Source of the DNA: Staphylococcus kloosii
Lineage (GTDB): Bacteria > Bacillota > Bacilli > Staphylococcales > Staphylococcaceae
Assembly (NCBI RefSeq): GCF_003019255.1
Contig: NZ_CP027846.1
Span: 496,001-560,000 of the forward strand
Length of the DNA: 64,000 bases
Reading direction: 5' to 3'
Under the pieces are notes generated by a model. The model saw only the letters and a program-made list of their open reading frames with translations, searched no databases and was not told where the DNA came from. Position numbers and translations under genes: made by a program. Numbering within the stretch: position 1 is the first letter of the stretch; each line of letters opens with the position of its first letter. Positions 51,511-61,808 of the stretch are shown in pieces.

Positions 51511-52890
51511 TTAATATTTATTTTGTTCATGATATTCTTTTGCTTTTTCTCTCGAATATTTGAGATACATGAGTGACAAAATAATTAACCATACTGGTGT
51601 GAAGTAGACAGCTGTACGTGTATCTGGGTTAACTAATAAGACACCGAATATAAAGATAAAGAAGATAATGATAACAATTGACGTTACACGTCCGCCAGGT
51701 AGTTTGAACTTGCTGTTTTTGTGTTCTTCAGGTCTTTTTTTAGTATATCTATAATATGCAAAAGTAATAAGTGTCCAAATAAAAATATTCAATACCGTAG
51801 AGACTGTTGAAATATAAACAAACACAGTCGTTGCGTTTGGAATTAAATAATTTAGCAATACCGAAATAGAAATCATACCGCAAGTAATTAAAATAGCGAT
51901 AAAAGGTATGCCTTTACGATTAGTCGTTTGGAACTTCGGTGGCGCTTGCTTTCTGTCAGCTAAACCAAACAATGTACGACTATTTGCGAAAATACCACTG
52001 TTACAAGCTGATGCGGCTGCAGTTAAGACGACGAAGTTAATAATCCCTGCTGCGAAGGGAATACCTGCTAAGCCAAACACTTTAACGAATGGACTGTCAT
52101 CAGGACTCAAATGATTCCATGGAATAACTGAAATAATGACTGCTATCGCTCCAACATAGAATAACAATATTCTAATAGGTACGTTATTAATAGCTTGTGG
52201 AATCGTTTTATGAGGGTTCTTCGTTTCACCTGCAGTTATCCCTATCATTTCAATACCTAGGAAAGAGAAAATAGCCATTTGGAATGACATTAAGAAACCT
52301 GAAATACCGTGAGGGAACATACCACCATGACTATATATATTTGTGAAGCTCGATGTCCCATATGGTGTTTTATAAGCCATAATTACAAGAATGACGCCTA
52401 TAATAATGAGTGCCACGATAGTAAATACTTTGATAATGGCAAACCAAAATTCCAATTCACCAAATAACTTAGCACTCGTTAAATTGAAAGCCATAAGTAA
52501 CAACACGCAAGCTAATGCAGTTAACCAGTTTGGAATTTCCGGGAACCAGTAAGACACATACTTTGCCACGGCAGTTACTTCGGCCATTCCAGAAACGATC
52601 CAAGTTAACCAATAAGACCAACCTGTAATGAATCCTGCCCATGGTCCTACAAATTCATTTGTGATATCGGCAAAGGAATTAAATTTTGTGTTAGATAATA
52701 ACATTTCTCCCATTGCACGCATAAATAAAAATAGGGCCAAGCCTACAATCATATACGTAAACAATATTGAAGGCCCAGTGAGGTGGATTGACTCACCTGC
52801 ACCTAAAAAAAGTCCTGTACCAATTGCGCCCCCAATCGCAATTAATTGAATATGTCTATTACTAAGTGCTCTTTGTAATTTATCTTCCAT
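51511..52890 (-). CDS. aapA: Amino-acid permease, D-serine/D-alanine/glycine type
   Basis: 459 residues with twelve membrane segments of the APC superfamily. The N-terminal NRHIQLIAIGGAIGTGLFLG, then the SFQMAIFSFLGIEMIGITAGE region (given in parts) and RTLFGLADRKQAP are typical of the CycA/AapA and GabP group. The start at 52890 follows AAGGGG; upstream in-frame ATGs lack a ribosome site. S. aureus AapA imports D-alanine, D-serine and glycine; identity of substrate here is by similarity. Confidence 0.82.
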   Translation of the reverse strand: MEDKLQRALSNRHIQLIAIGGAIGTGLFLGAGESIHLTGPSILFTYMIVGLALFLFMRAMGEMLLSNTKFNSFADITNEFVGPWAGFITGWSYWLTWIVSGMAEVTAVAKYVSYWFPEIPNWLTALACVLLLMAFNLTSAKLFGELEFWFAIIKVFTIVALIIIGVILVIMAYKTPYGTSSFTNIYSHGGMFPHGISGFLMSFQMAIFSFLGIEMIGITAGETKNPHKTIPQAINNVPIRILLFYVGAIAVIISVIPWNHLSPDDSPFVKVFGLAGIPFAAGIINFVVLTAAASACNSGIFANSRTLFGLADRKQAPPKFQTTNRKGIPFIAILITCGMISISVLLNYLIPNATTVFVYISTVSTVLNIFIWTLITFAYYRYTKKRPEEHKNSKFKLPGGRVTSIVIIIFFIFIFGVLLVNPDTRTAVYFTPVWLIILSLMYLKYSREKAKEYHEQNKY

Positions 52891-53208
52891 ATCTTTTCCC
52901 CTTAACATTAAAAATGTATGCGCTTTCATAATACTTTGTTTTTTCATATATTGCCATTCTTTTTTTAATAATTCAAATATCTTTGGGCAAATTATATAAA
53001 AGAAAAGGTGAAAATCACCTTAAATACTACGTTTTAAGAGATTAATAAACAAAACAAATTTAAAGTTATTTTTTAATCATCTATAATCATAAATTTAGAT
53101 GGAAACAAAATATGATTGCCACAATATATTAATTTCACAATTATGTAATACAATTTTCAGTTTTTCCATAAATGTACAGGGTATTTAAAAATTAAAAGGA
53201 GGATTATT
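52891..53208. other. Divergent promoter region before the catalase gene
   Basis: An AT-rich spacer with AAAAGGAGG as the catalase ribosome site. A sequence faintly like a PerR box is present near 53081 but has too many mismatches to call. No gene seen. Confidence 0.45.
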
Positions 53209-55200
53209 ATGACAAATAAAAAACTCGACCAACTTAAAAAGAATGAAAAGAATAATGACGGCAAAGCGATGACTACGAATAATGGGGTTAAAGTGAGTGA
53301 AGACGAAAATACTTTAACGGTAGGTGAACGTGGCCCAAGTTTATTAGAAGACTTTCATTTTAGAGAAAAAATAATGCATTTTGACCATGAACGTATTCCA
53401 GAGCGTATCGTACACGCACGTGGTTTCGGTGCTCATGGTGAATTCCAAGTATATGAAGATTTATCAAAATATACGTATGCAGATTTTTTAACAAATCCTG
53501 AGAAAACGACACCAGTATTTGTAAGATTCTCAACTGTCCAAGGGTCAAAAGGTTCTCCAGACACAGTAAGAGACGTACGTGGCTTTGCGACGAAATTTTA
53601 TACTGATGAAGGTATATTTGATTTAGTCGGTAATGACATTCCAGTATTCTTTATTCAAGATGCAATTAAGTTCCCAGATTTAATCCATGCAGTGAAGCCA
53701 GAACCGCATAACGAAATACCTCAAGGTGGTTCAGCACATGATACATTCTGGGACTTCTTTGCACAAAACCCTGAATCAACGCATACAGCGATGTGGGCAA
53801 TGAGCGACAGAGGTATTCCTAAAAACTTTAGACAAATAGAAGGTTTTGGGGTGCACACGTTCCGTTTAGTTAACAGTGAAGGTCAATCTTATTTCGTGAA
53901 ATTCCATTGGAAACCATTACAAGGCTTAGAATCACTTGTATGGGACGAAGCGCAAATCTTACATGGTAAAGATGTAGACTTCCATCGTAAAGATTTATAT
54001 GAGTCAATCGAAAAAGGCGACTACCCTGAATGGGAATTAGGCTTACAAATCATTACACCAGATCAAGAATTTGATTTTGATTTTGATATTTTAGACCCAA
54101 CAAAAATTTGGCCTGAAGATCAAGTGCCAGTACAACGTGTTGGTAAAATGACTTTAAATCAAAACGTCAGCAACGTGTTCGATGAAACTGAACAGGCTGC
54201 GTTCCATCCTGGTCACATTGTGCCTGGTATTGATTTCTCAAATGACCCATTATTACAAGGTCGTTTATTCTCATACACAGATACTCAAATTTCACGTCTT
54301 GGTGGTCCAAACTTTAACCAAATTCCAATTAATAGACCAGTGAATGAAGTTCACAATAACCAACGTGATGCAATGCATCAACAAAATGTCCATAAGGGAC
54401 AAACTTCATATCATAATAATGCGTTAAATGATAATGACCCTCATACTACTTCAAAAGAAGAGGGCGGTTATGAACATTATCAAGAAAAGGTTGAAGGTAG
54501 AAAAATTAGAAAACGTAGTGAAAGTTTCAAAGATTATTATTCTCAACCTAAATTATATCTAAATAGTTTAACAGAAGATGAGTATCAACATATGGTTGAT
54601 GGTTTCTCATTCGAAATAGGTATGTGTAAATCTATCATGGTTAAGGAAAATGCAGTTAGTCAACTTAACAAAGTTGATAGAAAGTTAGCACAATCTGTCG
54701 CAGAAAATGTTGGTGTTAAAGTACCTGAAGAAAATGAAGAAGTAGAGTCTAATGCTTCAGATAGTAAATTAACTATGGAAAAATTTGATATTCCATTGCC
54801 AGGCCATTCAGTAGCTGTATTATTAAATGGTGACATTTCAGAAGATACGTTAAAATCTTATGCTAAAACATTTACTCAACAAGGATTAAACTATGCGTTT
54901 GTAGGTAAACAACCTAAAGATATAGATGAAGACTTTGGTGTTACTGAAACTTATGCAACAGCACATCCTACGTTATTTGATAGCTTAATTGTGTTATCAG
55001 ATGGTTCAGACTTAAATCCAGATGCAGAAGCATTTGCAGAAATGTCATATAAACACAACAAACCATTAGTATTTAATAAACAAGCTGCAGAGCAATTAAA
55101 AGCAGCTAAATTAAAATTAGATGCGCCAGGTGTCTTTATTTCAGACGATCCAGAAACAATCGTTAAAGCATTTGACCGTGCTAGATATTGGGATAGATAA
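53209..55200 (+). CDS. Large-subunit (clade II) heme catalase
   Basis: 663 residues, much longer than the roughly 505-residue staphylococcal KatA. The catalase core shows His69 in RIVHARGFGAHG, Asn142 in LVGNDIPVFF and heme-ligand Tyr356 in RLFSYTDTQ. From about residue 525 a flavodoxin/DJ-1-like domain follows (HSVAVLLNGDISEDTL, VFNKQAAEQLKAA), the mark of HPII-type large catalases. It decomposes hydrogen peroxide in the cytoplasm. AAAAGGAGG precedes the ATG. Confidence 0.93.
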   Translation: MTNKKLDQLKKNEKNNDGKAMTTNNGVKVSEDENTLTVGERGPSLLEDFHFREKIMHFDHERIPERIVHARGFGAHGEFQVYEDLSKYTYADFLTNPEKTTPVFVRFSTVQGSKGSPDTVRDVRGFATKFYTDEGIFDLVGNDIPVFFIQDAIKFPDLIHAVKPEPHNEIPQGGSAHDTFWDFFAQNPESTHTAMWAMSDRGIPKNFRQIEGFGVHTFRLVNSEGQSYFVKFHWKPLQGLESLVWDEAQILHGKDVDFHRKDLYESIEKGDYPEWELGLQIITPDQEFDFDFDILDPTKIWPEDQVPVQRVGKMTLNQNVSNVFDETEQAAFHPGHIVPGIDFSNDPLLQGRLFSYTDTQISRLGGPNFNQIPINRPVNEVHNNQRDAMHQQNVHKGQTSYHNNALNDNDPHTTSKEEGGYEHYQEKVEGRKIRKRSESFKDYYSQPKLYLNSLTEDEYQHMVDGFSFEIGMCKSIMVKENAVSQLNKVDRKLAQSVAENVGVKVPEENEEVESNASDSKLTMEKFDIPLPGHSVAVLLNGDISEDTLKSYAKTFTQQGLNYAFVGKQPKDIDEDFGVTETYATAHPTLFDSLIVLSDGSDLNPDAEAFAEMSYKHNKPLVFNKQAAEQLKAAKLKLDAPGVFISDDPETIVKAFDRARYWDR

Positions 55201-55212
55201 ATTGGGATTACT

Positions 55213-55241
55213 GAGAACTGATGTATGTCAGTTCTCTTTTT
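55213..55241 (+). terminator. Terminator after the catalase gene
   Basis: GAGAACTGA and TCAGTTCTC with a 6-base loop, then TTTTTT. Confidence 0.9.
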
Positions 55242-55287
55242 TAAACTAAAAAATAGCAATCCAAATACAGACCCTGAATATAAAAGG

Positions 55288-55446
55288 TGGAGTAGGACAA
55301 AAATCTTATATTTATAAGAAGATTTTGTAGTCCCATCCTGGCAAGGATGACTAGAGTTGAAAACAGCTTGATATAAGCACATTTTCAATGCAGTCATCTA
55401 CTGCCAATAAAAATAGAGCCTGAAGACAATATATGTCTCAGACTCT
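55288..55446 (+). repeat. Three-hairpin dispersed repeat, copy B
   Basis: Nearly the same sequence as copy A at 1521-1690: GGACAAAAATCTTATATTTA..., GGCAAGGATGACTAGAGTTG..., AGTCATCTACTGCCAATA, and a GAGCCTGAAGACA hairpin ending in ACTC. It lies between the catalase gene and convergent fadA. Confidence 0.82.
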
Positions 55447-55471
55447 TGCTCCTATTAGAGATAATTACAAT

Positions 55472-56656
55472 TTAACGTACATACTCGAAAATACCAGCTG
55501 CACCCATGCCGACACCGATGCACATCGTTACCATGCCGTATTTACTATCTGGTCGTTTTTTCATCTCTGATAATAAGCGACCTGTTAACATAGCGCCAGT
55601 AGCTCCAAGTGGATGACCTAAGGCAATAGCACCGCCGTTAACGTTTGTCTTTTCTGCATCTAATCCAGTTTCTCTCATTGATGCGAGTGTTTGTGAGGCA
55701 AAAGCTTCATTTAACTCTGTTAAATCAATATCATCAATAGATAATCCAGTTTCCTTAAGTACTTCTGGAATAGCATATGCTGGACCTATACCCATGAGTT
55801 TAGGATCAACGCCAACAGCTTTGAAGCCAACGAAACGCGCAATCGGTGTCACGCCTAATTCTTTGACTTTATCACCTGACATAAGTACTACAAAGCCACT
55901 GCCATCTGTTAATGGTGCAGAAGTACCAGCAGTCACTGTGCCGTCTGCCTTAAATACAGTACGCAATTGTGCTAAGTCTTCTATATTAGTATCTGGACGA
56001 ATCATTTCGTCTGTCTTAAATTGAACCTTGGATACTACCGGACCATTGCTGTCATAACTCACGTCATTAACTTCAATCGGTATAATTTCATCATCAAACT
56101 TATTAGCATCTTGTGCCGCTTTAGCACGTTGATGACTTTGAACGGCGTATGCATCTTGGTCTTCACGTGAAACTTTATATGTTTCTGCCACCATTTCTGC
56201 CGTTAAGCCCATAGGATAAGAAACACCACGGTCTTCATCTTGTAAAGTTGGGTTGTTTGTTTGTTCATTTCCTCCCATAGGCACTGCACTCATTAATTCC
56301 ACGCCACCTGCGACTAAAATGTCGCCTTGACCTGCTTTAATTTGGTTTGCTGCAGTAGCTATTGTTTGTAAACCTGATGAACAATAACGATTTACTGTTT
56401 GACCAGGTACACTATCTGGCATACCAGCTAATAGGGCGATAGTACGTGCAATATTTTGACCTTGTAAACCTTCAGGGAAGGCGTTACCAACGATAACATC
56501 TTCAACCATACTTGGATCAAATTGACCATCTACACGGTTAAGCACGCCTTTAAGTACTTGCGCTGCCACGTCATCCGGTCTGTCATGATACATGGCACCT
56601 CCTTTAGCTTTACTTGCTGCCGAACGACCATAAGCTACGATATATGCATCTCGCAT
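55472..56656 (-). CDS. fadA: Acetyl-CoA acyltransferase FadA (thiolase)
   Basis: A 394-residue thiolase (VraB/FadA of S. aureus), the last step of beta-oxidation. The active-site Cys is in NRYCSSGLQT, the His in GGAIALGHPLGATG and the second Cys in MCIGVGMG. It is the last gene of the fad operon, 31 bases after fadB, with GAGAGGA upstream. Confidence 0.95.
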   Translation of the reverse strand: MRDAYIVAYGRSAASKAKGGAMYHDRPDDVAAQVLKGVLNRVDGQFDPSMVEDVIVGNAFPEGLQGQNIARTIALLAGMPDSVPGQTVNRYCSSGLQTIATAANQIKAGQGDILVAGGVELMSAVPMGGNEQTNNPTLQDEDRGVSYPMGLTAEMVAETYKVSREDQDAYAVQSHQRAKAAQDANKFDDEIIPIEVNDVSYDSNGPVVSKVQFKTDEMIRPDTNIEDLAQLRTVFKADGTVTAGTSAPLTDGSGFVVLMSGDKVKELGVTPIARFVGFKAVGVDPKLMGIGPAYAIPEVLKETGLSIDDIDLTELNEAFASQTLASMRETGLDAEKTNVNGGAIALGHPLGATGAMLTGRLLSEMKKRPDSKYGMVTMCIGVGMGAAGIFEYVR

Positions 56657-56687
56657 TTCACTTCATCCTCTCTTCTCTTACTTTTAA

Positions 56688-58943
56688 TTAGTTGCGTAAT
56701 GGTTTGCCTGTTTTTAACATATGAGAAATTCTGTCATATGTTTTACTATTTTGTAGTAGTTCAACAAATCCAGCTTTTTCTAAATTTTGTAAGTAGCGTT
56801 GGTTCACATAGGTATTACGTGGTAAATCACCGCCAGCTAAGATGTCTGCGATTTTAAGCGTGATTTCATAATCGTAATCGCTAATAAAGTGACCTAAGCG
56901 TTGTGCATCTAATTGACCTTGTGCCAATGCTTTAAAGTCTTTACCTAAAGCGATAAAGTTTTCTTTTGGTGCAGGCATGTAATTTGTTTCAGATTCGTAA
57001 CGTGCACGTTTAAGTGCGATTTCGATACGTTTTTCTTTATTCATAATAATTGTATCAGTCTCTTTTAAATAGCCGTATCTGACAGCTTCATGCGCATTAG
57101 TTGCCACTTTGGCTAGACCAATATTCATCAAAATCTTGGCCATTGTAGCTTGCTTATCATCTTTTTGATGATCGGCACTTAATACTCTAGTAGCTAGCTC
57201 AGCAAGTCCGCCACCACTTGGTAATAGGCCAACGCCAGTTTCGACTAAACCTATATACGTTTCGCTATAAGCTACTACGAAAGGTGAATGCATTACGAGT
57301 TCACAACCACCACCTAAAGTTTTACCTTGTGTCGCAGTAACGATAGGTTTTAGTGCATATTTTAAACGACTAAACACATAATGTAGTCTTTCGACTGCAG
57401 ATTTAACTTCCGTTTCTACAGCGCCATCTTCGTGAGCTTTTTTCATCATGTACAAGTTCGCGCCGACACTAAAATTATTGCCATCAGCATAGATCACCAT
57501 GCTTGTGTAATCGCCGTTTTCTAGCGTGTCGATGGCGTCGTTTAAATCTTCGACAAATTGGTTTGTAATAACGTTATTTTTACTTTGTAGTTTTAATAAT
57601 AGTTGATCTTTATTTGCTACAGATAAGTTTGAATCGTCTTTGTTCCAAATCTCACTGTCGATAAAGTTAGAAACATCAGTTACGCGTTCTATAGATTCAT
57701 TTTCAGCATAAAATGAACCTTGTTGCTTGTCGACCCAGTCAGGTAGATCGCCAATTTCGTCTTTAATACGTTCTTTAACTCGGTCAAAGCCCATTAAATC
57801 CCATAATTGGAATGGTCCTTTTTTCCAATTGAAGCCCCAAACGATAGCACGGTCTATATCTTTAAAGTCGGCCGCTGCTTTTGGTACATTAATTGCCGCG
57901 TAGTAGAAGTTATTTCTTAACGTTTCCCATAAAAATTTACCGGCATCGTCAGTTGCGTTAAAAATAACGTCTAAGTTATGAACTAAATCTTTACTGAATT
58001 GGCCTAATATATTGAATGTAGGCTGTTGTGGTTCTACATATTCATTTTTTTCAGGGTCTAAGACAAGTCGTTTTTTATTTTCTTTCTTATAAAAACCTTG
58101 TTTTGTTTTACGACCTAATGCGCCAGCTTCGAAAAGTTTTTTACTTAATTGAACTTCCTTGAAGTAAGGTTGCTCTTCAGGCACTCGACGCATACCTTCA
58201 GTCACGGTTTGAGCAATATCAAGACCAACTAAATCAGTAAGCCCATAAGTACCAGTGTTAGGTCTGCCGATAGCACGTCCAGTTAGTGCATCTACTTCTG
58301 TAATAGAGAAACCTTGTTGTTCTGCTCTATACATAACGTCGTTCATAGATTGAGTACCAACTCTATTTGCAACAAAGCCTGCAACGTCATTTGCTACGAC
58401 AGTACCTTTACCTAATATTTCTTCTGCAAAGGATTTAACACTTTCAATAACACTGTTTGCAGTATGTTCATTAGGGATGATTTCCGCTAATTTCATAATG
58501 CGTGGTGGGTTAAAGAAATGTAATCCTAAAAATCTTTGTCTAGTATCGTCATTGAACGCTTGCGCGATAGATTCAATTGGAATACCTGAAGTGTTCGTTG
58601 CAAAGATTGCACCTTCTTTAGCATTTTGTTGCACTTGTTGCCAAATTTGATGTTTAACGTCCACGTCTTCTTTGACGGCTTCGATATAAATGTCTGCATC
58701 ATCATGAGCTAAATCTTCATTAAAGTTACCGTAAGTTAAATTAGAAGCGTAGTCTAAATTAAATAACATCGGTCTTTTTTTATTGGTAATTGTTTCGTAT
58801 GCTTTTTTAGATATTTTATTTGGATCATTGTCATCTATTACGATATCTAACAATTTTACTTTCAAACCAGCATTTACGAATAGGGCAGCAATTTGACTGC
58901 CCATTGTGCCAGCACCTAATACTGTTGCTTTGCGTATAGTCAT
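56688..58943 (-). CDS. fadB: 3-hydroxyacyl-CoA dehydrogenase/enoyl-CoA hydratase FadB
   Basis: A 751-residue bifunctional enzyme. The NAD-binding motif VLGAGTMGSQIAALF opens the dehydrogenase half, with LGLHFFNPPRIMKLAEI and FVANRVG typical of the family. A C-terminal crotonase domain (about 450-650) has GNNFSVGANLYMM and TLGGGCELVMHS. Domain order is dehydrogenase first, as in the S. aureus protein and opposite to E. coli FadB. GGAGG precedes the ATG. It catalyses hydration and oxidation of trans-enoyl-CoA. Confidence 0.95.
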   Translation of the reverse strand: MTIRKATVLGAGTMGSQIAALFVNAGLKVKLLDIVIDDNDPNKISKKAYETITNKKRPMLFNLDYASNLTYGNFNEDLAHDDADIYIEAVKEDVDVKHQIWQQVQQNAKEGAIFATNTSGIPIESIAQAFNDDTRQRFLGLHFFNPPRIMKLAEIIPNEHTANSVIESVKSFAEEILGKGTVVANDVAGFVANRVGTQSMNDVMYRAEQQGFSITEVDALTGRAIGRPNTGTYGLTDLVGLDIAQTVTEGMRRVPEEQPYFKEVQLSKKLFEAGALGRKTKQGFYKKENKKRLVLDPEKNEYVEPQQPTFNILGQFSKDLVHNLDVIFNATDDAGKFLWETLRNNFYYAAINVPKAAADFKDIDRAIVWGFNWKKGPFQLWDLMGFDRVKERIKDEIGDLPDWVDKQQGSFYAENESIERVTDVSNFIDSEIWNKDDSNLSVANKDQLLLKLQSKNNVITNQFVEDLNDAIDTLENGDYTSMVIYADGNNFSVGANLYMMKKAHEDGAVETEVKSAVERLHYVFSRLKYALKPIVTATQGKTLGGGCELVMHSPFVVAYSETYIGLVETGVGLLPSGGGLAELATRVLSADHQKDDKQATMAKILMNIGLAKVATNAHEAVRYGYLKETDTIIMNKEKRIEIALKRARYESETNYMPAPKENFIALGKDFKALAQGQLDAQRLGHFISDYDYEITLKIADILAGGDLPRNTYVNQRYLQNLEKAGFVELLQNSKTYDRISHMLKTGKPLRN

Positions 58944-58977
58944 ATAAATACCTCCAAGTGATTATTAATTAGTCATA

Positions 58978-60183
58978 TTAGATAAATGCAGAGTCGCCAG
59001 TAAGAGCTCTACCGATAACTAAAGCATTCACTTCGTGTGTACCTTCATATGTGTAAATTGCTTCTGCGTCTGAGAAAAATCTTGCGATGTCGTATTCAGC
59101 TAAAATGCCGTTACCACCTGTGATGCCACGACCCATTGCCGCAGATTCTCTGAAGCGTAATGAGTTCATCATTTTTGCTGTTGATGTTGCAACTTCATCG
59201 TACTCACCGTTTGCTTGCATACGTGCAAGTTGTGCCGACATGGCCATTGCTTGTGATAAGTTACCTTGCATCATAGCTAATTTTTCTTGTATTAATTGGA
59301 ACTTACTAATTTCTTTACCGAATTGTTTACGTTCTTTAACGTATTTTAAAGTGGCACGTAAAGCTCCGGCCATTGCGCCAGTCGACATATACGCTACACC
59401 AGCACGAGTTGAATAAAGGATTTTTGCTACATCTTTGAAACTATTAATGTTTTGTAGACGTTCTTGTTCTTCAACGACGACATTTGTTAATTTAATATGC
59501 GCGTTAGGCACAATTTTTAAGGCGATTTTATTTTGAAGAATATCAATCTCTACGCCTTCTTGTTCAGGACGAACGATGAAACATTTTGGTTTTTTAGTTT
59601 CGGCATCGACTGCAAATACTGGTATAACATCTGATAAATGTGCGCCACCAATCCATTTCTTCTCACCGTTTAAAACCCATTTATCTCCATCTTTTGTTGC
59701 AACTGTTTCTAAACCGCCTGCAACGTCAGAGCCATGGTTTGGTTCTGTTAATGCAAAACAAGTACGTAATTCATGAGATTGTAATTTTGGCACGTAATAG
59801 GCCACTTGTTCTTTACTACCACCAAATAAGAACGCGTTATGTCCTAAACCTTGGTGTACACCTAATAAAGTGACGAGTGAGACATCAAATCTCGCTACTG
59901 TATAAGATAAGAAAAATTGGAACATTTGGCTTGTTGTTTTCGCATCACCACGGCCTTCAAAGAGTAGGGGATTATTAAAATAATTTAATTTGCCTAATTC
60001 TTCGAAGAAACCTTCTGGAATCGTAGCATTAGCCCAATGGTCATTAATTGAATCACGATAATTATTTTCCAACATATCATCTAATTGTTTTAAAAATTTA
60101 ACTTCACCTTCAGTGAGCTCTTTAGATATATTTAACGTATCTTCTGGATATAATTCTTTTAATATTTCAGTTTTTGTAGACAT
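58978..60183 (-). CDS. fadD: Acyl-CoA dehydrogenase FadD
   Basis: A 401-residue FAD enzyme that introduces the first double bond of beta-oxidation. Signature motifs are CFALTEPNHGSDVAGG and the catalytic Glu in YEGTHEVNALVIGRAL, a form seen in glutaryl-CoA-dehydrogenase-like members. Gene naming follows staphylococcal fadXEDBA, where FadD is the dehydrogenase, unlike E. coli. GGAGG precedes the ATG, and a cre site lies just upstream. Confidence 0.93.
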   Translation of the reverse strand: MSTKTEILKELYPEDTLNISKELTEGEVKFLKQLDDMLENNYRDSINDHWANATIPEGFFEELGKLNYFNNPLLFEGRGDAKTTSQMFQFFLSYTVARFDVSLVTLLGVHQGLGHNAFLFGGSKEQVAYYVPKLQSHELRTCFALTEPNHGSDVAGGLETVATKDGDKWVLNGEKKWIGGAHLSDVIPVFAVDAETKKPKCFIVRPEQEGVEIDILQNKIALKIVPNAHIKLTNVVVEEQERLQNINSFKDVAKILYSTRAGVAYMSTGAMAGALRATLKYVKERKQFGKEISKFQLIQEKLAMMQGNLSQAMAMSAQLARMQANGEYDEVATSTAKMMNSLRFRESAAMGRGITGGNGILAEYDIARFFSDAEAIYTYEGTHEVNALVIGRALTGDSAFI

Positions 60184-60206
60184 AATAAAACCTCCAATAA
60201 TATTTA

Positions 60207-60220
60207 TGATAACGCTTACA
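60207..60220 (-). promoter_or_regulatory. cre site between fadE and fadD
   Basis: On the minus strand TGTAAGCGTTATCA matches the cre pattern fully. It lies in the 78-base gap before fadD, which could stop read-through or an internal promoter. Confidence 0.78.
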
Positions 60221-60261
60221 TTTATTAGTAAAAATTTTTAAAGTTTTACATGATGATGTTG

Positions 60262-61785
60262 TTATGCCAATTCGTCTCCTTGGTGCAATTTCTCTGCTTT
60301 TTCATTCATACGTTGTTGTAAAGCAAGTTTATCTGGTTTAGATGTTGAGTTTAAAGGCATATGGTTTATACTTAAGTACATTCTAGGTACTTTATAACCG
60401 CCAAGCTTTTCACGTGCGAACTTGTCTAATTTTTCTTCGAAATTATCATCTTCCTCAGTTAACACGACTGCAGCCGATACGGATTCGCCATATTTTGGAC
60501 TTGTAAATCCAACAACTACGCATTGTGCTACCAATGGATGTTCTGATAATACCGCTTCAACTTCTGATGGCAGTACGTTTTCGCCACCTGTAATAATCAT
60601 CTCTTTCTTACGGTCAACGATATAAACATCGCCATCTTCATCAATTGTCGCGAGGTCCCCAGTTAAAAAGAAATTATCATGGAAACTTTTCGCTGTAGCT
60701 TCTGGCTTATTCCAATAGCCTGGTGTAACGTTTTTACCACGTACGCCTAATTCGCCAATTTCTCCTGGTTCAACTTCATTGAAATCATCATCGAAAATAC
60801 GTACTTCAGTAAAGATGACTGGATGCCCGATTGATTTAGGTTTAACTTTTGAATTGCTTACAGTATTTACAGAAACGATTGGTGCTTCAGTTAGACCATA
60901 ACCATTAATAAGCGCAATGTTCATGTCTAGTAATTTTGCTTGTACTGCAGGTAGTGGAGGTGATCCACCTTGAATTAAGTAGCGCACGCTTTGATAAGCT
61001 TCCGGGTTAAAGTTTTTTGCTACAAGCATTGCATATAACATTGTTGGAATAAGCAACATATAGTCAGGTTTATATTCCATCATAAGACTGTTTAGCTCTT
61101 CAGCATTGAAATAACGCTGTAAAACTAATGTGCCTCCATTAAATAGCGCTGGTAAAGTTAAATCATTAAAACCAAACACGTGGAACATAGGTAAAGCGAC
61201 GATTGTAACGTCTGTTGGATAGGTTGGGTGTGTATGATTTAAATTAATACCATTACTAACGAATGAATCATGTGAGAACATAACACCTTTAGGCACGCCC
61301 GTAGTACCACTTGTATATAATAACGATGCTAAGTCATCACCTTGCAATTCAACGCTATCAAATCGGTTATGATGTGATGGATCAACGATATCGTTATATT
61401 CTTGAGCGTTAATATCCATATATAACAGAGATTCATCTATTTTAGTAAGTGACGATAAGTGTTTTGTTTCATAAAATATTTTTGTTACGCCTGAATCTTC
61501 AACAACGGTTGCAATTTCTTCAGGATTTAAACGCCAATTAATTGGTAAGAACACGGTCCCTGATTTTATTGAGGCAAATAAGACATCTAGAATTGCCACA
61601 TCATTAGGTGCAAATATACCAATAACATCGCCGCGTTCTGTGCCTTGTTCACATAAATGAGAAGCGAGATTCTCAGCACGTATATTTAACTGTTGGTATG
61701 TCCATTCAGTACCCTTAGCTGGGTCTATAATTGCAGGTTTCTCTTCTTCAAATATTGCTCTTGTCTTAATCCAATCGAAATTCAT
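60262..61785 (-). CDS. fadE: Acyl-CoA synthetase FadE (AMP-binding)
   Basis: A 507-residue adenylate-forming ligase that activates fatty acids with ATP and CoA. P-loop-type motif LLYTSGTTGVPKGV, then NGYGLTEAPIV, PGYWNKPEAT, LTGDLATIDEDG and DRKKEMIITGGENV are all present, plus the C-terminal lysine region SKPDKLAL. GGGGG precedes the ATG. Naming follows staphylococcal use. Confidence 0.94.
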   Translation of the reverse strand: MNFDWIKTRAIFEEEKPAIIDPAKGTEWTYQQLNIRAENLASHLCEQGTERGDVIGIFAPNDVAILDVLFASIKSGTVFLPINWRLNPEEIATVVEDSGVTKIFYETKHLSSLTKIDESLLYMDINAQEYNDIVDPSHHNRFDSVELQGDDLASLLYTSGTTGVPKGVMFSHDSFVSNGINLNHTHPTYPTDVTIVALPMFHVFGFNDLTLPALFNGGTLVLQRYFNAEELNSLMMEYKPDYMLLIPTMLYAMLVAKNFNPEAYQSVRYLIQGGSPPLPAVQAKLLDMNIALINGYGLTEAPIVSVNTVSNSKVKPKSIGHPVIFTEVRIFDDDFNEVEPGEIGELGVRGKNVTPGYWNKPEATAKSFHDNFFLTGDLATIDEDGDVYIVDRKKEMIITGGENVLPSEVEAVLSEHPLVAQCVVVGFTSPKYGESVSAAVVLTEEDDNFEEKLDKFAREKLGGYKVPRMYLSINHMPLNSTSKPDKLALQQRMNEKAEKLHQGDELA

Positions 61786-61808
61786 AGTTTATACCCCCTT
61801 GTATTCGG

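Noticed and set aside
53081..53095. PerR-box-like sequence before the catalase gene
   Set aside because: Only about 9 of 15 positions fit the consensus, no better than chance in such AT-rich DNA.
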